NCBI GenBank assembly: GCA_907165275.2
Contig: OU015664.1
Coordinates: 11,246,001-11,310,000 of the forward strand
Direction: 5' to 3'
Length of the DNA stretch: 64,000 nucleotides
Source: Zygaena filipendulae
Lineage: Eukaryota > Arthropoda > Insecta > Lepidoptera > Zygaenidae
Shown: piece by piece, positions 53,006 to 63,928 of the stretch
Position numbering within the stretch: the stretch's first letter is position 1
Layout of the letters: every line of letters begins with the position of its first letter
Notes under the pieces: model-generated
Databases searched by the model: none
What the model was told of the DNA's origin: nothing
The model's input: only the letters and a program-made list of their open reading frames with translations
Translations under genes and position numbers: made by a program

Positions 53006-53337
53006 ATTTCATTATGATCACCTTATATGAATGAATTATAGTGCAACATTAATTTTAAGTTCAACGATCGACAAATTAAAAGTGTTAACATGTAGTTTTG
53101 ATGCCGACTGTACCCTATTTAAACAGTGGCACTAACGTCCCGTCCATTTCTATTTATGCAAAAAATCACTTTAATGGCATCACTTATCCGTTTAATGGTT
53201 CATTAATGATACATAATGTGGGCACAAAAAATACACATTGACAGAAACATTTAGCGCCAGAAACATACATACGGAAAGCGTCAACACGGCTGCGCGCTGC
53301 GCCGGCGCCGGCCCGCTCGGCACCGTTACACCCGCCG

Positions 53338-53370
53338 TATAAATGCAGAACCCCACCCGAATACTTCAGT
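53338..53370 (+). promoter_or_regulatory. TATA box and arthropod initiator of the secreted-protein gene
   Basis: TATAAA at 53338-53343 and TCAGT at 53366-53370, 28 bp apart, the standard spacing for a TATA plus initiator core promoter. The block before it (53285-53335) is GC-rich. This places the transcript start near 53367 and makes the ATG at 53388 the first in the message; an in-frame ATG at 53343 overlaps the TATA box and is upstream of transcription. Confidence 0.8.
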
Positions 53371-53387
53371 ATACCGTACGAGACGCC

Positions 53388-56300
53388 ATGAGGTCGTACG
53401 CGCATCTACTATTCACGTTGTTTGTGCTCCACGCACGCGCCGCCACCATCCCGGACAATGTTGCGCCCGAACTGGAGAAAAAACTAACTGAAGTCTTCAA
53501 CGAAGCCATAAATGACGAATCGGCACCCGCCGTCAGCGTACCCGCCGTGCAAGAACAGATCGATGAAGTTAACCCGGTTAAAGATTCCGACAATAAATTA
53601 AAGAGTGTACAGCCTATTGAAAACATTCCGGTCACGATCGTCGAAGAAAATGTACAGCCATTGTTAAAGAGCGACGGCGAAGATTGGTCGCGAAACAACG
53701 AAGTGGCCCCCGAAAGTGAAAACGCGTTCAAGCGAGTAGAGATTGACCTAGCTCACCCGGGCGACCCGGAGAGACAGGAACATGAGACGCAAAACCCTGA
53801 ACAGTTCGACGATGAAAAACTTAGCACACTCAACATAAGACAGGCGATCGCAGACGCGCAGAACGTGTTCAATCAAGGGCTGCAAGGCGTGGGCCAAAAC
53901 ATTCAAAGCTTCTTCACAAACAATAACCAAATTGCTAATATCCAAAATAGCATACAAAATCTACAAAAAAGTTTTAATGTACAAATTGAGAAATTGAATG
54001 AAACAATCAAAAGACTGTGGAAGCCGCCAGGTTCCCAAACGAGATCAACCATTGGCGGGGAACAGGATAACACGCAATTGGAACAGATTCAAACTGATCT
54101 CAAGTCGTTGCAAGACAGATTCGAGACTGGCATCAATAACCTAGCGCTCGGTGTTCAGAACATCGGCAGCCTCAAAGCGGACGGCCCCACTCCCTCTAAT
54201 CCATCCAACGCACAACCAGGTTCAGATGGAGGTTTCGGAGGTTTTTTCCAATCTATCGCAACAAATTTCCAAAATTTCCAGAACCAAATGTCGCAAGGTT
54301 TCAACAACATCTTTAATAATATCCAAAACGTATCACAGCAGGCCCCTCCGTCTCAAACGAGTAACGATTCTCCTGCCAACAACGGTCCGGGCGGATTGTT
54401 CCAAAGCTGGCTTCAAGGAGCGGGGAACATTTTCAATTTTGGATCAAACCAGCAGCAATCTGGAACGAGTCAGAGTGGACAAGATTCAGGACCGTTCAAT
54501 ATTTTCGCTCCAATCGTTTCGGCGTTTCAAAATAATCCAATTTCACAATTCATTTCGAACATCAATAAGCCCTCATCTACTACAACCGTTCAACAATCCC
54601 AGACCTCACAACAAATCAACAATCAACAACAATCAAATAAACCTTCCCAGTCTGCTTCTAGTAAGCCGGATACCGGGTCGGCGAGTGCCACTGAGGCAAG
54701 CAAGCCCAGTGGATGTGACAAGTGCGATTCTTCTTCATCGGATACACCGGACACAGATACTGATAAAACCGACGACAACGACTCAGATTCAGATGACAGC
54801 AGACATAAGGAAACTACAGCCAAACCATCGTCACCGAGGCCGGTCATAGATGCTATACAAAGAAATCCAATCGTCAAGGGCATCTCTGACGCTGTACAGA
54901 GGTTACAGGGCTCAGTGACTCCTGTTCAGAAGCAGAGGATCGCTGAAGAAGACGAAGAGTCGAGCAAAAAGATACCATTCGGCGGCGGTGGCCATGGCGG
55001 CGATCATGGCGGTGGACCCGCATCAGGTGTGTAAATGGCCATGTTGACTAATTTTTATTTTTAAGTCCGTCTTTTAGATTATTAAAAAATATTGGACACG
55101 TATTTTTTCTTTTTTTACGTAATCAAAAAATAACGGCGAACATAACGGCGATATATTGAGTTGAAATTTCGCGTGACGTCACTATTCTGACAGTTTGTAT
55201 GGCGGTTTTAGCGGTTAGTGACGTCACGACCCCCTCATCCTAAACTTTAATGCGCTTTATCTCTGTATATTTTAATTTATTCGAAAAAGCAAAAAATACG
55301 TGTCTATTGTTTCTTTTTATTTTCTAACTGACGGACTAATTAGAATTTTGATTTTCAAAAGTAGTCCACATCCCTATTAATATCGATTACTTACCATTTT
55401 ATTTATTCATACCATCCTTTACAATGACTAAAGTATATACCTAGGTAATAGTTTAAGTATATTAATATTGTACGTACTTATTTATTTCGATTTTTATTCT
55501 TAACTGGCGGCTCCCCGTGATTTCATTCGGAATAATCCGGGATAGAAGTGTCCTAAAAGTATTTTTTGATTTTGTGTTTTGTTTTTTGAGAAGAAGATGT
55601 ACTTGATCCTTATAACCTACTTAGTACTAGCTCGTTCCCCGCAGTTACACGCACGCGCGTTTTCGGGGATTCTTTGTGTGGGATAAAAAAGTAGCCTACG
55701 CCCTTCCCGAATTTTATCAAAATCTGTTCAGAGGTTTATCAGACACAGGTACCATCGCATTTAAACCTATTACCATCTATGATGTTAACATAGGTGCCAT
55801 TATTTGGATATTTATACACTGTACACACATATTTATACTTATTAACTACTTATATTTTTTATATGTATCTCAAATATTATTTATCATGTATTTATAGTGC
55901 ATGTTTTATTATATATTTTATTTATTATTTACCTTTCTATAGTGACAGCGTGGAGTAATTTCGTCAACGGTCTCATAGGTACGATAGGCGCGGCGATAAA
56001 CGGTACCGCAAGTACGATATCCACCGCAGTTAATTCCGCGATAAACACGCTGGGTACAAATGTGCAGGTATTTGACGATGAATTCAGCTTTCAATGTCTA
56101 CGTCTAAAATCTATATTTATACTTCTAATCGTATTTTTAAATAACCAATCGTTTTAAAATATGTTCTGTTATGTATTTTAACTAATAAATTAAGCAACTA
56201 AGTAATAATAATAGGTAGGTACATGTTCATTGTCTAACCCCAGCTTTTTAAGGAGATATGACTAATAATAACTGCAAAAATTAATCACGGATGGTGGAAA

Positions 56301-57073
56301 TACTCCACGTCTCTTGGAGCAATAGTAAATTCGCGCCATTCCACGCACAAATCGATTGGTTTTTTTTTTGTGCTTCAATCCCGAACGGAATTTTAGATGC
56401 TGTATGTGTTAATAGCGACATTTCATAGTGTCACTATCATAAAATCCTTAATAATATTATAAATTCGAAAGTGAGTTTGTTTGTATGTTTGTTACACTCT
56501 CACGCCTTACCTAACTGCTCAACCGGTCATCATGAGATTTTGTATGCACGTTGTCAGGAGTACAGAGAAGGACATAGGGTACTTTTTATACCGGAATTCC
56601 CGCGGGATCTTCGAAACTAACAAGAGTGAAACCGCGAGGAACAGCTAGTATATTGTAGTCTGTGACATTATAGGTAAAAATCCCGTGTCATGATGTTTGC
56701 TCCCGCTAATCAGACTATGACAATCAAATTCTAGGAAGTATAGGTATAATTTTAATTAATTATTAAATGACCAACTAAAGGAAAGTTCTTATTTTTTCAA
56801 GAAATTTTTTTTTTTCTGACATTCTGAACAACTTATCAGTTGTTATATTATGCGTCTATATTATTTCAGATGCATCCCCAGTCTTAGTTCCTAGTAACAA
56901 ATTGTTAATAATAAAAAAATTCAATTCCAGGAGATAATAACGGCAGCGTCGGGCTAGCGGAAGAGATTGTCTCTGTAAAAGAGAAGAGTTTGCAGACAGA
57001 AGGTTCCTCAGACACCAACGGAGCTGAAGGAGTCATTGAAGAAATCAAACCGGTTGCTGAGAAGACTGAATAG
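53388..57073 (+). CDS. Secreted Gln/Asn/Ser-rich acidic protein of unknown function
   Basis: Not recognised as any named family. Exon 1 is 53388-55026 and the last exon 56931-57073, joined in phase 1 to give 593 aa; an extra exon at 55943-56067 changes the end. A signal peptide is clear (MRSYAHLLFTLFVLHARA, cut before ATIPDN). Residues about 19-145 are acidic. About 150-230 are amphipathic with a heptad-like pattern (IQNSIQNLQKSFNVQIEKLN). About 270-430 are low complexity with repeated Phe-Gln-Asn pieces such as FQNFQNQ and FNNIFNNIQN. There is one Cys pair (Cys443 and Cys446, GCDKC), then an Asp/Ser-rich block (about 450-475), and a Gly/His run (GGGGHGGDHGGG) next to the splice donor. The look is that of a structural or matrix-type secreted protein, but that is inference. 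The TATA promoter suggests tissue- or stage-specific expression. Poly(A) signals lie in the AT-rich DNA after 57100. Confidence 0.8.
55045..55385 (-). repeat. CRE-bearing repeat, copy 7, in intron 1 of the secreted-protein gene
   Basis: Reverse orientation, nearly full length. Both TGACGTCA sites are intact (about 55175-55182 and 55220-55227). It begins about 20 bp after the exon 1 donor. Confidence 0.8.
55504..55745 (+). repeat. Two decayed CCGCGG-family heads
   Basis: CTGGCGGCTCCCCGTGATTT at 55504 and CTAGCTCGTTCCCCGCAGTT at 55628; the second continues to ATTTTATCAAAATCTGTTCA. Confidence 0.55.
55943..56067 (+). CDS. Alternative exon of the secreted-protein gene
   Basis: Flanked by a good acceptor (TTTCTATAG at 55942) and a GTATTT donor at 56068. 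Joined to exon 1 in phase 1 it reads 41 codons without a stop: VTAWSNFVNGLIGTIGAAIN followed by a Ser/Thr/Ala-rich stretch ending LGTNVQ. It is hydrophobic and amphipathic, unlike the acidic ending encoded by the last exon. It ends in phase 0, so the last exon is then read in another frame and stops after EIITAASG. It could alternatively be joined to a further exon not found here. Confidence 0.6.
56450..56650 (-). repeat. CCGCGG-family copy, reverse, in the last intron of the secreted-protein gene
   Basis: Complete from the TTATAAATTCGAAAGTGAGT end to GTGAAACCGCGAGGAACAGC. It preserves TGCACGTTGTCAGGAGTACA. Confidence 0.75.
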
Positions 57074-58493
57074 TCATAGTGTGATAGACAAAGAGATTAA
57101 TAGACAAATATTTTATTTATATAATTTATAGTTTTAAATATTAAAAACAAAAGAAAAAATACTGAACATAAAATATCATTATGATGAAATTTTATTCCAT
57201 ATTTTTTATTCTTCACTAGCAGTTCCTCGCGCTAATTTCGGACTTCGGAGTTCTTCCGGGAATTCCGGGATAAAAAGTATCCTGTGTCCTCCTCTGTACC
57301 TCTGACAACCCATTCGGCCGCCTACGTAACTTCTACGTAACTGGTTTCGTTGAAAGAATTAATTTACCTAACTAGAACGGTAGAACCTAATAAACTAGTA
57401 GGTAGGTCGAATCATCGTTAATTCTGCAAAATTTCATGATGATCGATTGAGTAATTAATGTAAGAAAGCTTAACAAACAAATAAACAAGGACATGAACTC
57501 CGAAATTACCTACCCCGGGTGAAACCGCGGGGAACAGATAGTAAATAAATAAACATAAATACCTACTAAATGTAAATCTAGGATTTGGTTTAGGGGGGAG
57601 GGGCAATGTTAGTCGCACCACGAATTTTTTTGAATAGGTATACCTACCATTTTTCTGTCGCAAGTGCCCCCCCAAAGATCCGCGCCATACTAAATAGCCG
57701 CTGAAACACGGACTGTCTGTCAATCCGTCCGTCTGTCTGTCTGTCAGTTTGTCTGTCTGTCTGTCTGTTATGCTTTCACGCCTTAACGGCTCAACCAATC
57801 AGCATGAAATTTTGCATACACGTTTTGAGGGGTACCTACAGAGAATAGGGTAGGGGGTATTTTTTTCTCAGAATTCCTGCGGGATCTTCGATATTACTGA
57901 GGGTGAAACCGTGGAGAACAGCTAGTACCTAAGTAATAAATTGATATTAGATATGGGTTATAAGTAGGTACATAAATATTACGTACGAAATTACATGACA
58001 AGATATTATAAGGTCTTTGACTACAACCAAGTTGTGAAAGAACTTTGTTGACATTGGCGTAGTTGACACTGTGGCAATGTCGATTGTCGTGGCCAAATCA
58101 TAGAATTGATATTTTTCATGAAGAGGTAAATTATAATAATTATGTTGGCCACTTCATGATATGGCGGCCCGATCATTGATAGAAAATTAGAAATCGTGTT
58201 TACTGTTTGGTTAACTACTATTTTAAACGCACAGCTACAGCCCAGAGAGAAGGTAATCACTACGTGCTACAGCCTACACATAGAAAAAAAACAAATTTGC
58301 TGACATGTTGACAATTTGACATTTGACATAGTTTGACATCGGACATTTGACAAGCCACAAGTGACAACGTAACGTAGTTTCCCAGTATTTTTCGAAGTCT
58401 TCGCAAAATAACGTGTTTTGAGTTTTTCATAAAGTTACAAAATACAAAAATATTATTTAAGAACTAAACGCACCGCGCACCCATAGCTTCAAC
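57074..58493. other. Spacer before THADA, with CCGCGG-family copies
   Basis: Copies at 57210-57310 (+), 57400-57545 (-) and 57730-57930 (-); the last is preceded by a TCTG microsatellite (57708-57768). The 57930-58490 part is unique-looking, contains the THADA promoter, and has several TTGACA-like repeats (58305-58350: GTTGACAATTTGACATTTGA). No TATA box is seen. Confidence 0.65.
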
Positions 58494-61400
58494 ATGAATG
58501 GTTTAACTTTGAGAATAAGTTCAGGAGGGAATAAAAAATCGAGAAACACATCCGATTTCAACCCAGTTCTGATTCCACACGAATTAAAACAAAGTTTTTG
58601 TAAGTTGTACCTTGTTGTGGGTACCTACCTAAACAAAAAATTAGACTTATTTTATTTAATAAAATTATATTAAATTGTTGAAATTTATTTGTCATTTAAG
58701 CTTTTCTAGTTAGAAAATAGGTTTATGAAACATCCGCTGAAAAAAATCTTCAGCAACCTATTAATATTTTTGTTTTAGCCGAATTGAAAGGTATTTATGA
58801 AAATTTTGTCAACTCCGATTCCGCAAATAAACAATTGGATGTTTTAAAAAAATTAAGCAGCAGCACTTCTAAATCAGATGATCTAATAAGATTTTTTGTG
58901 ATCATATTTTTGGAGGCTCAAGCAAAACACCCTGTGAAATGTTTTGTGACTAGGTTGGTTTTATTTTATTTATTTGTCGCTTTTACAGATAGCTAGGGGT
59001 CTAAGCACATCTAAGTAAATACTGTTTCATAACATAAATTTGTAGAAATTAAAATTGACGTAGTATTTAGGTATTTACTTCCACTATTTAGTATTTACAT
59101 GAAGATATTATAATAATTTTGTCATGCTGATTGAATTTTAAATTAATTTTACATAATATTCTATTATGTGCCTATTGTTGAAAACTAAAAATCTTGAGAT
59201 GATTGCTATACTTACCACTCCATTTGCAAAACTACCCTGAAAATGATATCAAAAATTGCTACATTTAAATTTTTATAGCATACAACATTTCCTCGTGAAT
59301 GTGCTGAAAAATACTATTCTCATGTTTTTTTGCACCTTAATATAATATAAAAACTCTTTGCTGAGAATAAAAACATTACCACACAAGTGCAATAATGAAA
59401 AGTAAAAAGTATTCTTGATAACCTATGAACTCAAAAGTGGTTAAATAATAGCCACTTTACAAGCAAGTAAAAAATCAAATGTAAATTTCCATGCCCTACA
59501 TTTAAGATGAAAATAAAATTATGACAAATTTTGACAGATACGTAACAAAAAACACATCAGTCCAAAAACAATTTGCTGAAATATTAGCAGTACAAATTGA
59601 ATCAATCATACAGAGAAAATCAGGGGCTTACAATGATTTTCTTCAAGTGGTGTCGAAGCTGGCGACATGCTTTGAGAACTTCCCAACCGGAGTGGAAGCC
59701 GTGAAGATCATTGAAGTGGTGGTTGCGGAGTATCTGAAGTGCAGTTTGGGTTGCTGTGTTCGTACATTGAGGTGAAAGTCTACAAAATATATTGTCTACG
59801 TTTTATAATTAAGTTGTGGGGACAAAATAAAGGTTAACTACAATATTCACTTGCAGAGAATCACAAGCATTATCACCGACAGAGAAAACTGAAATGTACA
59901 ATTTAGCACACTTGTCTGTACGACTCCTGCTCCACATCCTGCAGAAATGCATTAACGATAACACTCGAAAGTTCGACTCTATGTTCTGCGCTATAACAGA
60001 GTTAATTGAACAGCTGTTGCTCGACGTCGATGCGCCAATGGACACTAAGTCTGTGTGCGCTAAGTTGTACTTGATAATATACATGTTGGAAAATGGGTCT
60101 GAGTCTTGGAGAGAGGTTTGTGAAACTTTTCATTGATTCATATTTTTACCAAATACAATACAATGCTATAATTATACAACCACAGAAAAAAATAAGGAAA
60201 AATAAATCAATGGGCAAATAATAAAAAAAATCACTGGGGTGGTAATATAAATAAGCAATTGAGATAATTAGGATAAATATAATAATAATAATACTTGAGA
60301 TAATTAGATTTTAATTAGCGCTTTCTTTGATCACTTGGTTAGTAGTGGAAAAAAATTTAGTATTTCATTGTTTACTCCTTTAGCTGGTCGCACTCAAAAG
60401 ACATATATTATGTCACCTATCTGAACAGTTTTACTAGCTCAATGCATATTTTTGGATTTTTCGAAGTTGTTTTGTTTGCGTTAGTCTTTCATTACGTCCT
60501 ATTAGATCTTTGACAGAAAATTTACCAATGAAAAGAAAATATGACGTTGCTGACCCTTAAGACGTGCCTATTAGAGTCTTATTTCAAAAAGGAAAGTTTG
60601 TTTAGTTTCTCCAACCAAACTTGCCGGACGTGCGCATGCGACGCTTGTGCGACGACGCGCCGGCCCGGCTGGCGCTGCTGTCCGCCGTGGCCACCACCGT
60701 GCCCGGCCCGGACCTGGTGGGGGTGGCGCCGGGGCAGGAGGAGGAGGCCGCCGTCACGCTGCTGCTGGATCAGATCATTCGCATTGGGGATAGGTGAGGA
60801 ACCCTCTCTCGTTGATTGATTTGATTATTAGATTTTGATGGACACATACACACATCCTCTGTTTTCCAATTACAGAGCATAATAGAGCATAATGCGACTC
60901 AGTGGCGCACAATACCGAATTGTGCTAATGCGTTCATACTAATTGCCGTAGCTGAAACATTCAATGTTGAGCATTATGCCACATAATGCCGCTTAGTGCT
61001 GTAATTAGAAAACAGGGATCAATACAGATTTGAGGACGATCACAAAAATCAGCTGGCTTGGAAAAGGCAGTTGTAAATATCTTTTAACTAGCTCTTCCCG
61101 CGGTTTCACTCACGTTAATTTCGGAGATCCCGTGGGTATACCGAGATAAAAGTACTACCTTATATTTTTTTCTGTACCTACCCTTGGTGGGTAGGTATGC
61201 AAAATTTAATGTAGTTTCTTCCGCGTTAATTTGGAAATTCCCGCGGGAATCCTGTGATAAAAAGTAGCCTATGTCCTTCTATGTACCCCTGACAACGTGT
61301 ATGCAAAATTTTGTGGTGATCAGTTGAACCGTTTAGCCGTGAAAGCGTAACAAACAAACAAACAAACGAACAAACTCACTTTCGCATTTATAATATTACT

Positions 61401-63928
61401 AGCTATTCCCCGCGGTTTCACCCGCGTTAATTTCCGAGTTCCCGCGAAAATTCCGGGATAAAAATTACCTTATGTCCTTCTATGTACCGCTGACAACGTG
61501 TATACAAAATTTCATTATGATCGGTTGAGCCGTTAAGGCGTGAAAGCGTAATAGACAGAAAGACAGAAAGATACACAGACAGACAGTCAGTTACTTTCGC
61601 ATTTATAATATTCGTAGGGATGGTGATTAATAAGAATTATGGCTTTTAATAGGGTTTTACTGCAAAACAAGCAAAGTATTTGATAGCCAGTTCGGTCGCA
61701 GCAACCCGTCGGAGCCGACGCTGTCGCTGGGCGCGGCGCGCGCCGTGCTGCAGCTGAGCCGCGCGCTGCGGGGGGCGGGCGGCGCGCGGGCGGCGGCGCG
61801 CCGGGCGCTCGCCTTCGCCGCGGCGCGCCTCGACCACGGCGCCGACAGCGTGCGCCACCTGGCGGCGCAGGCGCTCGCGCATCTGGTGCACCACGCAACA
61901 GGTGATCACGCGTTACAACTTACAATACATTGGGAGACCGAATAGGGTATTGCCCTTTTTTTTTAAAACTCTTTAAAATTGACGGATGAATCTTTATAGT
62001 AACCTGTAAATAAATAAATAATCCTGAGCTCGTAATAACCCAGTGAAATTGTTATTACAATTTTATAAAGCTGATAAATGCCTCAAAACTTTTTATTTAT
62101 GATTATTATTTTTGCGCAGAAACGCTAGGCGCCTTGCTTTCAGCTCGTGACGTCACTCCGTTAGTAATCAATACGACTGCAAAAGATATAGTGTGTTCCG
62201 ATATAAACTGCAAGCACTGTTCAACGTACGGCTTCGTAGTATGCATTAAACTAAATTGATGTTATACCAAGTGCTCGCAGTGTTTACTAACGGAGTGACG
62301 TCACCAATACGGCGAATGGCTTTTTAAAATAGATTAAAAAAAAAACTATTTTAAAAATTGAATTATAAAATTTACCTTCCATTTTTATGAATTGATATTG
62401 ACGCTTCTCGTTTACTTTTTCCGAAATCTATCAATATTTAATTAATGCATGCATTTTTATGTTTTTTCTTACATGGTGTAAAATACCGTATTTTCAACTA
62501 TAGAGAGTAGTGATTAGCGTTGCTCTAGTAGCTTGCGCTGATGATGATGATGAGTAAGATGACTAAATTTTAGTTTTTAGTCCCTCATGTATTAAGGAAT
62601 TTGTTTTGTGCATAGGCGACAGCACTGCCCTGGACGAGTTGTTCGCGACGCTGGGCGCGCTGGACGTTGGGCGGCGCGGCTACTACGCGGCGCTGGCGGC
62701 GCTGGCGGCGGGGCTGGGCGCGGCCGCCGTGCTGGCGCGGGCGCCCGGCGCGCCGCAGCACTGCCTAAGCGCGCTCGCCGACCAGGCGCTGCAGGCCAGC
62801 GTGAGTGCAAGGGGCTGGATCAGTGATGTGCCGGCTCGGTGCATATTTGGTGTTAAGCAAGCGCGGTCGCAGGCTAAAATTTGAGGGGGGGGGGGGGGTC
62901 ACTAATAATATAATATGTCGAGTAAATTAGACTATATTGCACAATACACAATTTTATTGCACATATTATGAAAAACAATTTGATTTTGCGAAGATCCGCG
63001 GATACGGATCTTAACTTTTTTACTCAGTGTCCGTAAGTCTGGCCTTTGGAACGATATGTTGACGCCACGAGATGCTTTGCATGACAAGACATGTTTAGAC
63101 TTCCATTGCGCGGGTCTTTTATTTTTTTTATAGTATCTGAATGAACCTATATAAGGTGTGGCAAAATTAGCTGCAAATATTTACAGGGTTGAAAGTATAC
63201 ACTTGCACACTGTTATAAACATATTCATTCATAAATTTTAATTTCTTCAAAGTAAATCAATTGAAAAAATAAATAAAAACAATCTGTCGCCGTTCAATCG
63301 CTTTCTATACACATCGCCGCGCGCCGGTATCTCAAGGTCAATGACCTGAGTACTATACAGCTGATGCTTCGCTCGCTGTGTGCGTGGCGCGTGCCTTATA
63401 TTAGTGCGCTACGTGTATTGTGTACCTTGTGAATGTAGTTTGTAAGGGTGATGTATTTTCAATGAATTTATGTCCTCATATTCTACTAACTTTTATTATG
63501 AATTTTTCGCATATTCTGTTTGTTATAACGTATACTTTCAGCCGTCTAAATATTTACAGTCAATTTTGCCACACCTGATATATAATAAACCAAATAGATA
63601 TGCACAGTCTGGGAAGTGGAACCCAGTGTTGATAACACGAAGTCCTGGAACCTCTCGATAAGCGGGGAATTGTGGTGACGTACTGCGCCGATCAGGTGGT
63701 CGTTGGAATCATTTGTGGGCCTGTCACCACTCACCAGGCGACGACTGCGCTGGAGACGATGCTGGCGACGCACGTGCAGCTGTGCAGCACGCAGGAGGCG
63801 CACGCCCGCTGGGTGGAGCCGCTGCTGCGGCACGCGGCGCGCCCGGCGCTGGATGCGGCGCCGCGCGGCGCGCTGGGCCGCCTGCTGCGCCGCGCCGTCG
63901 CGCTCGACCCCGCCCTGCTGCAGCTCAT
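58494..63928 (+). CDS. THADA: THADA / Trm732 homologue, N-terminal part (eight exons, gene continues past the window)
   Basis: THADA is a large HEAT/ARM-repeat protein; its yeast homologue Trm732 partners Trm7 (FTSJ1) for 2'-O-methylation of tRNA position 32, and THADA also binds SERCA in metabolic control in flies. Exons: 58494-58599, 58779-58953, 59538-59771, 59857-60115, 60606-60793, 61702-61901, 62616-62800, 63738-63928; phases 1, 2, 2, 0, 2, 1, 0, 2 all agree. About 512 residues are present of an expected 1500-1950. Start MNGLTLRISSGGNKKSRNTS. Family matches recalled: LDHGADSVRHLAAQALAHLV resembles the human EHPLDALRHQTK region, and ARWVEPLLRHA with the following RRAVALDPALLQLM resembles the human ETWVSPLL segment, in the same order. 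Exons 1-4 have ordinary AT-leaning codons; exons 5-8 are almost saturated with GCG/CGC/CTG. The final exon ends on GTGAGT, so the gene goes on. Confidence 0.85.
60856..61017. mobile_element. 162-bp MITE in THADA intron 5
   Basis: Inverted termini: CCTCTGTTTTCCAATTACAG at the left and CTGTAATTAGAAAACAGGG at the right. The interior has several GCATAATG/CATTATGC motifs. No ORF. Confidence 0.75.
61085..61620 (+). repeat. Two to three CCGCGG-family copies in tandem, THADA intron 5
   Basis: Heads at 61088 and 61395 (CTAGCTATTCCCCGCGGTTT), with a headless third unit from about 61207. Each ends in CAAACAAAC or GACAGA microsatellite followed by TTTATAATATT. Confidence 0.75.
62125..62312. mobile_element. 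MITE with TGACGTCAC in both termini, THADA intron 6
   Basis: Inverted arms GTGACGTCACTCCGTTAGTA (62150-62169) and TACTAACGGAGTGACGTCAC (62286-62305), continuing less perfectly outwards. It is a different family from the CRE-bearing repeats above, but again places a CRE-type palindrome at each end. Confidence 0.75.
62883..63737. other. THADA intron 7, rest
   Basis: Starts with a G run (62884-62897). The interval 63140-63580 contains TGTGGCAAAATTAGCTGCAA near 63160 and an inverse-like CAATTTTGCCACACC near 63560, suggesting another terminal-repeat element of ~420 bp. Otherwise nothing is recognised. Confidence 0.4.

Larger units (their letters stand above)
44822..53337. other. Gene-poor interval between tetraspanin 2 and the secreted-protein gene
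   Basis: No exon pair with matching phases could be built here. It holds CCGCGG-family copies (45560-45672, 46030-46240, 47150-47345, 50845-51040), a region with GGGGTCCAC repeats resembling a decayed hAT element (about 46630-47000), a complete MITE, copy 2 of the 345-bp direct repeat, a CRE-bearing repeat, a LINE tail at 52895-53005 and AT-rich unique-looking DNA at 47640-48420 and 49180-50470. The 62-codon frame at 50469-50654 is unconvincing. Confidence 0.6.

Noticed and set aside
54151..54849. 232-codon forward frame overlapping the secreted-protein gene
   Set aside because: It is the +1 shadow of exon 1. It lacks a signal, and its composition (Arg/Ile/Thr-rich) follows from the Gln/Asn codons of the true frame.
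57418..57798. 126-codon reverse frame with TDRQTD repeats
   Set aside because: It is the TCTG microsatellite and retroposon tails read in one frame.
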